Below, one piece after another: positions 56,136 to 64,000 of a DNA stretch of 64,000 nt; positions within the stretch are counted from its first letter, which is position 1; each line of letters starts with the position of its first letter. The notes under the pieces were generated by a model. The model had not been told where the DNA came from and did no database searches. It worked only from the letters and a program-made list of their open reading frames with translations. The position numbers and the translations under genes were made by a program. The DNA is from Elmis aenea (lineage: Eukaryota > Arthropoda > Insecta > Coleoptera > Elmidae). The stretch covers positions 26,309,674 through 26,373,673 of the forward strand of contig OX393579.1 of NCBI GenBank assembly GCA_947652605.1, given 5' to 3'.

Positions 56136-57070
56136 CCGGGTGATTCAGTTTGACTGTCGCACTCCTATAGCTTTTTAATTATTGAAAATAATCCCAACAA
56201 ACCTTATATTTTTGGAAACGGCGACTAATTCTCTATTAAATGATGTGCATTTGTTATCTTTACGATGACGTATGTCAAATCCACGATAGGCAACTGTTTT
56301 TTTTTTTTTAATTACAGAGTATAGATGTTTTTGTTGATTCGGATAGAGAATTTAATTCTGAATCCGACCATGTATTAAAAAAGTATGCATACATAAGAAA
56401 ATTTTCGAGAAAAATCAGTTTAAAGTTTATTAAAATTATAGCAAACAGTCTATTTAACATAACAAAAAACAATCAAATCTTAAAAACTATACTATAACTA
56501 TCAATGGAAATGTAATAAAAATTAATTTTTGATAAAAATAAAAACAAATAATAAACGTTTTCATAAAAAATTAGACTCTAAAAAAAAGCAGTTACACACA
56601 AACTGTGTTTGCATATCTATTTTTTTTATGTCGACGTTTATTATTTGTTTTTATTTTTATTAAAAAATAATTTTTAATACATTTCCATTCATAGTTATAA
56701 GTTATATAGTTATAATATAATTTTTAAGATTTGATTGTTTTTTGTTATGTTAAATAGACTGTTTGCTATAATTTTAATAAACTTTAAACTGATTTTTCTC
56801 GAAAATTTTCTTATGTATGCATACTTTTTTAATACATGGTCGGATCCAGAATTATATTCTCTATCCGAATCAACAAAAATATTTATACTATGTAATTTAA
56901 AAAAAAAAACAGTTGCCGATCGCGGATTTGACATACGTCATCGTAGAGATAACAAATGCACATCATTTAATAGATAATTTGTCGCCGTTTCCAAAAATAT
57001 AAGGTTTTTTGGGGTTACTTTCAATAATTAAAAAGTTTTAGGGGTGCGACTGTCAAACTGAATCACCCTG
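56136..57070. repeat. Foldback element with arms of about 400 bp (CAGGGTGATTC family)
   Basis: Ends CCGGGTGATTCAGTTTGACT and (reversed) CAGGGTGATTCAGTTTGACA are flanked by TA. The arms are near-identical, including GCATACATAAGAAAATTTTC and TTGACATACGTCATCGT, leaving a short loop around 56560-56640. The frames at 56710-56934 and 56735-56977 are arm sequence. Confidence 0.92.
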
Positions 57071-57559
57071 TATAATAGTTGATATTGATAAATATAAGCG
57101 TTCGCGATAATATTACGCAAAAAGTATTAGATTTTTCATGTGCGTCTACGTGTAAATAACAATTAAAATGTTTTCTAGATTTATTCATGTGGTCTAATTT
57201 GATTTGCGTCGATAAAAACCAAGTTTGTTACACCAACGTGTCCTTTTTTGTTTAAGGTTAAATCATATATCTGTTATCGTCTAGGTCTTCCCAATTTGCA
57301 CACAAATCTAGAAGCAAATATATTTCTCTCCCTATTTTAAATGTCGATGATAGTTAGCAACTTTGGCAGAAAATCAAATGAAATTAAAAGTTGCTCAAAT
57401 GAAAAAGTCATCAAATTGGCTTTGATTGTTCAAAAGCAATTTGACGTAGATCTTATTGTTAGATTAATTTTATGTACTTGACACTTAGGTAACCTATAAA
57501 TTCAAAAATGAAAACACGTTTTTAAGAAAACAGAAACGAATTTAATTAATTATTGCTTA
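57071..57559. other. Intergenic sequence, nothing recognised
   Basis: AT-rich and without a convincing frame. Confidence 0.45.
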
Positions 57560-58110
57560 TTAAATTACAGCAGATGTTGAAAATATGCACCACCTTCTTC
57601 ACTACCTTTTAATACTCTACGCCAGACCCCTTACAAAAATTTTCAACATCATTGGATTGTTTGAAATTTCCAAACATTTTTCTTCAACTCTTTGCTGGAG
57701 GTTAACCACAGAGGTTAACCAAATCTGGTGCAGGTGTTTTAAAAATGCTGTTTTTTAAATAAGGCGACAGAAAGAAGTCACACGGTGTCAAATCTTATGA
57801 ACGTGGATGCCAAGGAATTTCTGTATCCGGTTATCAAAAAACTCTCGTATAAAATTAAGCGGTTTTGCAGCATAGTGAGAAGTTTTTCCATCTTGATAAT
57901 ATCCATTTTGAATTTCATCGTCACGTAAATGTTCAACAAAGGTCTGCAAAATTTCAGTGCGGTACCTTTCTGCATTTAGGGTTCTTGACAAAAAATGTAT
58001 CAAAAATTACTGATTTTTAATTTGTATGCTCTCACCTTAAAAACATCTATTTTTTTTAGACGTAGTGGCTCTACAATAATTTCATGAGAATTTTCTGTGC
58101 ACCAAATTGG
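57560..58110 (-). pseudogene. Mariner-like transposase C-terminal half (DUF4817/HTH group)
   Basis: The minus strand encodes WCTENSHEIIVEPLRL, then LSRTLNAERYRTEILQTFVE, HLRDDEIQNGYYQDGKTSHY, AAKPLNFIREFFDNRIQKFL and, after a frameshift, LQQRVEEKCLEISNNPMML. The pattern LN...Y...L..........W.QQDGA..H........L...F..R.I is the catalytic half of insect mariner-type transposases, with the second Asp in YYQDG. The third catalytic Asp/Glu block (PRSPDLTP.DFFLWG) is not readable and stops are frequent. Two overlapping frames (57778-57975 and 57788-58003) reflect the frameshift. Confidence 0.75.
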
Positions 58111-58254
58111 CATATCCTGTCGAATGAGACCATACCTTATTACTATTACATTACATTAGTATGATTCAATAGTATCATAAAGCGTACATGCTGAAGGAAA
58201 ATGGTTTTGTTATAAAATTAAATACTGAAGTAGAGGGGTACAATTTTATCCATT

Positions 58255-58345
58255 TCGTCTCAAAATGCGAGCCTCTGGTAGCGCGAGGCCCCTGTTAGCG
58301 TGGGGCCCTGGGCGCAGGCCCATATCGCCCATACCTAACTGAGCC
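58255..58345. repeat. hAT-like end
   Basis: Read in reverse: CAGGCTCAGTTAGGTATGGG, then GGGCCTGCGCCCAGGGCCCC. This is a common form of hAT terminus. Its partner was not found. Confidence 0.5.
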
Positions 58346-58410
58346 TGTCTTCTTTACTAGAAAATCAAAGACAACTTGATGACTTTTTTTATTTGAATAG
58401 GTGGTAGTAT

Positions 58411-58759
58411 TACTCAACTCATTATCCAACTTGTCGGAGCCGACCGTCGGGAACTCCGTGTTGGGTGTTATCTACACACCTCCCGACCAGTCCAACCAAC
58501 ACAGCATAAACGTCATAACTTTTTTTATTATTTTGGCTCTGATGCCATTTTGTGGATAACAAATTTATAAATAGCATTAAATTTTCGGTTTAATAGTCCT
58601 TATCTAGAGGAATGTGGTGGGGCGGTTGGCTTGTTGGATGGTCTGGCCACCCGACCGTTCCAACTTGTCCAACTGTCGGGTTGGTCGGGTGACAGACTAC
58701 ACATTAAACAATTTATCGGAATGGTCGGTCGGTTGTACCGACAAATTGGTAGGTGAGTA
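58411..58759. repeat. Inverted-repeat element with TACTCA ends
   Basis: TACTCAACTCATTATCCAAC then TTGTCGG at the left and, reversed, TACTCACCTACCAATTTGTC at the right. GC-rich interior with several GTCGGGTGG/CCAACCCGAC motifs. Confidence 0.6.
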
Positions 58760-59960
58760 GAGGCCTTTAGTAATGCAAGGTATGTTATGCGAAATTTCTA
58801 ATATTAGAAATATAGCAGTTTACACATATAGGTTATACAGAGGTGGGGAACGTTTTGACATTGAAAGACCGCATGCAACCTCACGAATTTCTCATAAGCC
58901 AACATACTTCATGTCCAGTAAATGTATTTCACGCATAGAATCCAACAAGGAAAGCTAACGAGCTAATTTATAGCACAATCGTCTGCGGAAAAACATGCAT
59001 CCTTGAGTCTCAAGCTCCTATTCCGTATGCAGGTGGGGGGCTGGGAAAATTGTAGCCCCCTCCCAGAACCTGGATATATTAAGCTAGGGGCGAAGATAAA
59101 CCTTCGCTGGACCGATTTTATGAAAAGTGTGATATATTTTACAATTCGTGTTTTGCTGAATTTATATGTGTACGTATAGTAGCTAAAGCAAGTTATTAAA
59201 TCAAGTAAGTGAATTTAGCTCCTTGCAACGTGTTTACAGTTTCGTTTAGTAGGTACTTATATGCGCAAGTAAACAATTTAGTGATTTTTTGAGTAAAGTG
59301 AATAGAATCATTTCTATTTATTTGCGAACGATATTCCATTTTCTGTCAATTACTAACTAATTTCACTAAATTGGGTGTAGACCACATGTATATTTTTAAT
59401 AAGTTTTTTTTTACCATATTAAAAATGTCAGTTACCGCGAAAATCTAAAAAGAAAACAACAAGCACTTTTTCTACCTTCTTACGTTCATGGTTGGGGTTG
59501 GAAAATAGGAATAGGGGATAGGGGTAGGATTTGCTTCGATTACACTGTAGACACTCCCTAAACCAACATTTTGACAAGCTTTGCCACTTGATTACTGACT
59601 TGCTTTAGCTACATAATTTAGTAATTTGCTTTAGGTACTTTACCAATGTAAATACGGCATTTGTGTTTACGATTGGACAAGTAAAATTATGTCAAAGGCT
59701 TTTGCCTTTATTACCCCCCCCCCGCATGAAAACATCATGCTTACGCTACTGCCTGGGTTAGACCCATATATGTATAAATACTTGTTAAGAAGAAATTATA
59801 CGTGATAAAATTGCACAACAAAAATAACACAGGTAGATACAATTACACCAGAAAAAAATAATACATAACAAACATTTTACACACAAAAAATAATTTTCAG
59901 AGAGAAAAAATTCACACATTCAAAATTTCACATTGAAGTATAACACATTTTAATACAGGC
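58760..59960. other. Intergenic sequence, nothing recognised
   Basis: Contains a C10 run near 59714 and G-rich and C-rich patches near 59034-59070. The frame at 58773-58958 shows no domain. Confidence 0.4.
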
Positions 59961-59977
59961 TGCAGTGACTGTAAATT

Positions 59978-60063
59978 TTTATTTAAAAAAAATGTTATTT
60001 AAAAAAAAATTTATTTAAAAAAAAATTTATTTAAAAAAAAAATTATTTAAAAAAAAATTATTT
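59978..60063. repeat. Tandem repeat TTATTTAAAAAAAAA
   Basis: Five consecutive units of about 17 bp of the form TTTATTTAAAAAAAAA, differing by one or two bases. Confidence 0.85.
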
Positions 60064-60529
60064 TCACTTTAATAAACAATATTTGTTAATCTATTGGATT
60101 AGGTGCATTGCAAATTTTAAATAATAAAAAAAAAAAATCACTACGATAAAAACACAAGTTACATTCGAAATAAAGGATCATACAGTATTAGTAAAGTCAA
60201 TAATTAAAAAATTATAACAGTTACAAATAAAAAGATCAATTTAAATTTAATTATCAAATATAAAGTGATTAATTCTTAGCCACTATTTCACTACAAGAAC
60301 GGGAAACCATTCCTTATCAGGTAAGCCGATTAGACCAATAGTAATTATGTTTGTGGTATACATTAGAAACGGTAAAGCTACTTCCTTTGTGTGAACATAT
60401 TATATTCAAGTTTCAGAAACCCCATCTGCTTCTGCAGAATTACTTCATAACATGTGTTAAATGTGTAATTACTTCAGTGTGAAATTTTGGATGTGTGTAA
60501 TTTTTTCTTTCTGAAATTGATTTCGTGTG

Positions 60530-61120
60530 TAAAATCGCGATATCTCGAAAAATTTAGTTTTAGGTATAAAACATGGTAAATGTTTTTGAAAGACAATCAA
60601 ATTTTCCATAAGACTATGTAAAAACATATAGGGTGTTGTATTTATGAAAAACGAGTTATCGATGTTTAAACTTTCACAAGTTTGATCAAGCGTAAAAAAT
60701 ACTCCGTATAATATTTTAAAAATGTATCTAGCGCAAAGTGTTATTTAATCTATTTTTAATCTGATTTTCAAACGAAATTCTACTGTTTTTTTAAATAACT
60801 TAAATGTAAAAAAAATTAAAGTGCTGTATCGTTCAAAATGTTTATAAAAATGTAAATTTTACGAAAACCGTGTACTTCATTCCTGATACATTTTTTAAAG
60901 TAAATTTTAGGAGGAATCCAAAAATTTAAAAATATACAGGATGTTCTATTTAAAATTTCAAAGTTTGAGTCCGTTTCCGGTCGAACCGGAAGTCGTATTG
61001 CAACCTTAATATTTTCATTGAATCCGAAAAATATCATAACGCCTAGAAACAAAATTTCGTTGTTATATTTGCAATAGTATTCTAGATATTTGTCTGTTTC
61101 CATACTTTTGCGCATCCCTG
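60530..61120. repeat. Right half of the 31361-32389 element, copy 3
   Basis: Matches 31800-32389 closely, including ATATCTCGAAAAATTTAGTT, TTCCGGTCGAACCGGAAGTC and the end TTGCGCATCCCTG|TA. The frame at 60816-61205 (minus) corresponds to the one in copy 1 and lies in the arm. Confidence 0.88.
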
Positions 61121-61387
61121 TATATAATTCTAGTATAATCAAATGTATGTCGTACTGAAAATAATACTCGTATAACCGTTGCTCCAGCTGGGTACATTTC
61201 ATCAAATAGACATCACTCTCTGTAACTAATTAGTTTTCTACTTGATTTATTTGAATATCTTTTCATATAAAAAAAGAATATAAATTAAGTAAGTACTATG
61301 TCTTTTGAAAGTTGTTAAATTGACTAAAAAGTAAGCACTTAAAAATGTGCTTAAAAATGCAACGCTGGAAGTTCCTTTAGTCTAGAA

Positions 61388-61575
61388 CAGTTTCTCAAAG
61401 TGTGGTCTGTGGATCCCTGGGGGGTCTCTAACCCTTCTAAAGGGGTCGCCCAAGCGTTTTCATTTTAGAAAAAAATATAATAAAAATTGAAAATAAAAAA
61501 ATGTTGTCTACAAAACACTTCAATGGGGTTCTCTGTAAGCTTTTGTTCTCAGAGTAGAAAGTTTGAGAAACGCTG
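61388..61575. mobile_element. Short non-autonomous hAT element (188 bp)
   Basis: Ends CAGTTTCTCAAAGTGTGGTC and (reversed) CAGCGTTTCTCAAACTTTCT are flanked by GTCTAGAA (61380-61387) and GTCTAGAG (61576-61583), an 8-bp duplication with one mismatch. Confidence 0.85.
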
Positions 61576-61583
61576 GTCTAGAG

Positions 61584-62800
61584 GATTGTTATTTAGGTAT
61601 ACACAAGACTAAACGTTTGAAAGCTGCTATAAAATAGTTAAATAATAGTGTAATAACATAATATTTTTAAGATTTTTTGGACCGTACAAATATTGTTAGC
61701 CAAAATAATGCAGAGAATATTAAAGTTAAAAGTATTGTTTTATAATAGGCGTTGTACCACTAATTTTATTGTATTTTATAATAAAACAAGGACAAAATTT
61801 AATGCATGTTGCTTAAATATTTTTATAACAGGGCATATATTTGTTTATTGTGCGAATAATGTTTTTAATCATCTAAAAAACTAAAATAAAATGTTTTAAT
61901 AGACGTTGTAAGCTATTAAAAGGGCGTAATGAAAAATGAGGTGTAAACACACCTGCATTATTTAATCTATTTTCCGTTTAAACTGCCACCCTGCAGCTAG
62001 AAGTTGTGTACTTTGGAACGCATCGATATAAATATTTCAAAATTTTAATTAAAACTCCGGCATATTCTTTAAATAAAATATACTATCTCGTTTTATGAAA
62101 TTGTACAAAGAAACGAAATTTATATGGAGAAGTTACATTAGTGTGTATGCTTCACGAATGAAAGTCTAAAAAATTTGATAGTTTACATAGCTATATACGA
62201 AAGTGGGAGGAAACCATTACAAAATCGATAAGGTATTTGCGAGAAGCTTTAAAAGGTATTAAAGTGGTAGTAAAACTTTAAAAAGAATTTATATCTTTGC
62301 ATACATCAGTTAAAGACTTATAATTTGCATAATGTCCGAAATATACATGCGTTGTTCGTTGAAAAAATTAAATAAAACGTATAATTACAAATAGCAATTA
62401 AATTAATCATGATTGAAAGATGGGACTGTATCTTGTGATTCGGTACATGCATATACACTATATAGCGTACGTGTTTTTGGAAAACCCCAATCGAGGCTGA
62501 TTCATAAAATAATGGAATTCCTTTACTCTCATTTATTGATAGTTGTCTCCCTAGTTTGAGAGGACAATGAGTCAGATTTTGTCTAGCGTGGTCTAGGATT
62601 TGTCTGCTTTGGTCTGTAAATTTATATGTTTTGGAATATCTAATATTGGGTCGTCTGTTGAAGTAAAAAACAAAAGATACGCAAAACCAGTGTCAACAAA
62701 AAAAAACCATGTACGTTTCATTTAGTTCATTTAATCTTATTAACAACAATATTTCAGTAAATGTTTGAACTATTTAAGTGATTTGTTTAATTATAAATAT
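61584..62800. other. Intergenic sequence, nothing recognised
   Basis: AT-rich. The frame at 61693-61884 shows no domain. No paired repeat seen. Confidence 0.45.
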
Positions 62801-62803
62801 ACA

Positions 62804-63240
62804 TGGTCATTCACAAAGTTTGTATTAAATGGAACAGTTTTTTTTATTACCGATTCCTTAAATAAAAACTCTTAATGAAAGTTGGTGCATGTTTAAAGAA
62901 TAAAGTGCCCTTATTTTAAGAGTTGCAAAAATAATTTATAGGTAAAGACTATTTAGAATTCAAAATATGACGTAATATGAAATGGATGATAAATTACCAC
63001 TTTTTATTGTAATAGTCATTTTAAATTCAAGTTGAAACAAAAGCATAATTTGTTTTATTGATTACTCAAAAAAATGTATAAAACTAGGTGCATGATCTGT
63101 AGCTTATATCAAGATAAAAAGAGGTCAATAAAAATTCATGTGACACTTGATTTTAGCAATTAAAAAAGTTTATAAAAAAGAGTTGTTTAGACTTTAAAAA
63201 TATATCTTAATATAAATTACCTTTTTCCAAGTTTAGTTAT
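62804..63240. repeat. Relative of the 53587-54268 element
   Basis: GGTCATTCACAAAGTTTG, GAAAGTTGGTGCATG and CACTTGATTTTAGCAATTA resemble arm blocks of the CAGCGTTATT family, but the inverted right end is not preserved. Confidence 0.55.
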
Positions 63241-63246
63241 GTTATA

Positions 63247-63540
63247 CAGGGTGTTTCAGACCACCAGTACCAGCACTTTTATTTGAAGATGCGACGTCTG
63301 ACAAAGATGGGGAAACAATTTTTATCACAAAAGTGTATATGTAGAATTGACTGACGCTAAAGCGGTTTTCGTGATTAAACCGGAAGTGGCCAAATACGGA
63401 AGTAACTTTAAAAACTTAAATAGAATCATCCGGTTTTTATTGCTTAATTAGAAAGATATTTAATAAAAAAACCCTTTTTACTTAAACATTTTTTGATTAT
63501 CAGTATAGTTTGTAAGCCATTGGACCTAAATCATAACATC
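63247..63540. repeat. TA-flanked repeat, CAGGGTGTTTCAGACC end
   Basis: Begins TA|CAGGGTGTTTCAGACCACCA. The rest is shared, inverted, with 39290-39562. Confidence 0.8.
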
Positions 63541-64000
63541 GTTGTCGCCGCGTAAACGTCAAAATGAATTACACCCGTCAATTCTACCCAACATGAACAT
63601 AAACAAACCATGGCAACCACCAAAATGAATCGTTTTATATTGGCAAATTTGATGGTTCATGTTTACTTATTTTATTTTTTACTCAAAAATGGTAGGTTTT
63701 ACGAGAACAACTAAAGTTTCTAAATAAAACAAGCTTTCACAAAAATTGCGATTGCAAAATTTTAAACCACCAAAAAACCAACAGGGGTCGCACTTTTCAG
63801 CCCCCTGTGAAGGTGGGAGACGATTAAAAATGTTACTATGGGAAACCTTTTAATAAGTATCTATAAAACATCTACCAAATATTATTCTCCTACATTTATT
63901 CAAATTTGAGAAATAAAATAAAAACATAATTTTACCGCTCATTTTTAGGGGGATGTAACTCCGAAAGGAGACGTCAAGAGAAAAATTTTATATGAAAGAC
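63541..64000. repeat. Copy of the 33565-34150 repeat, cut by window end
   Basis: GTTGTCGCCGCGTAAACGTC, then ATCGTTTTATATTGG and ACTCCGAAAGGAGACGTC, follow the family sequence from about 33685 to 34065. It runs off the right edge. Confidence 0.88.

Noticed and set aside
56710..56977. Overlapping frames of 74 and 80 codons on opposite strands
   Set aside because: They are translations of the foldback arm at 56136-57070. Opposite-strand overlap and element boundaries argue against a gene.
59978..60063. A-rich tandem array considered as a CRISPR-like or regulatory array
   Set aside because: Units are directly adjacent with no spacers and are simple T/A sequence, so this is an ordinary tandem repeat.

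Overview
The window is AT-rich nuclear DNA from an arthropod, almost certainly an insect. Coding sequence is sparse and split by GT-AG introns, and most recognisable proteins are fragments of hAT, Tc1/mariner, Harbinger, LINE and Ty3/Gypsy elements of insect type. I cannot name the species. There is no bacterial-style operon, CRISPR array, rRNA or tRNA that I could recognise.

The one host gene is on the minus strand: the 5' part of an insect Ret receptor tyrosine kinase. Five exons (28896-29129, 28590-28841, 23090-23388, 19384-19549, 1820-1920) read in one continuous frame across matching splice phases. They encode the N-terminal cadherin-like part of the RET ectodomain, including a calcium-site motif (LDEDDN). 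A sixth candidate exon (31120-31186) would supply the signal peptide and has the splice phase the next exon requires. The cysteine-rich, transmembrane and kinase parts must lie beyond the left edge. The introns are very unequal: about 2.0 kb, 54 bp, 5.2 kb, 3.5 kb and 17.5 kb, with the next one leaving the window.

Everything else that I can interpret is mobile DNA. Eleven hAT-type elements keep both ends and an 8-bp target duplication (three of them with one mismatch), and a twelfth keeps 7 bp: 3143-3689, 6853-8238, 11973-12936, 14415-14677, 16605-17045, 20934-21426, 27490-27911, 33348-34548, 36702-38874, 40894-41127, 54612-55376 and 61388-61575. A second large group consists of inverted-repeat elements flanked by TA whose ends begin CAGGGTG, CAGTGTG or similar. 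One of these (43273-43994) still carries the last 45 codons of a mariner-like transposase. There are also mariner, Harbinger/MADF, LINE and Gypsy protein remnants, large foldback elements and several nested insertions.

Layout: 0-31 kb is the Ret locus, with introns filled by hAT elements, TA-flanked elements and foldbacks. 31.4-36 kb, directly upstream of the candidate first exon, holds a 1-kb inverted-repeat element, a mariner remnant and a hAT with another element nested inside. 36.7-39.2 kb holds the best preserved hAT transposase. 40-64 kb is a graveyard of transposons and retroelements with no host gene that I can recognise.
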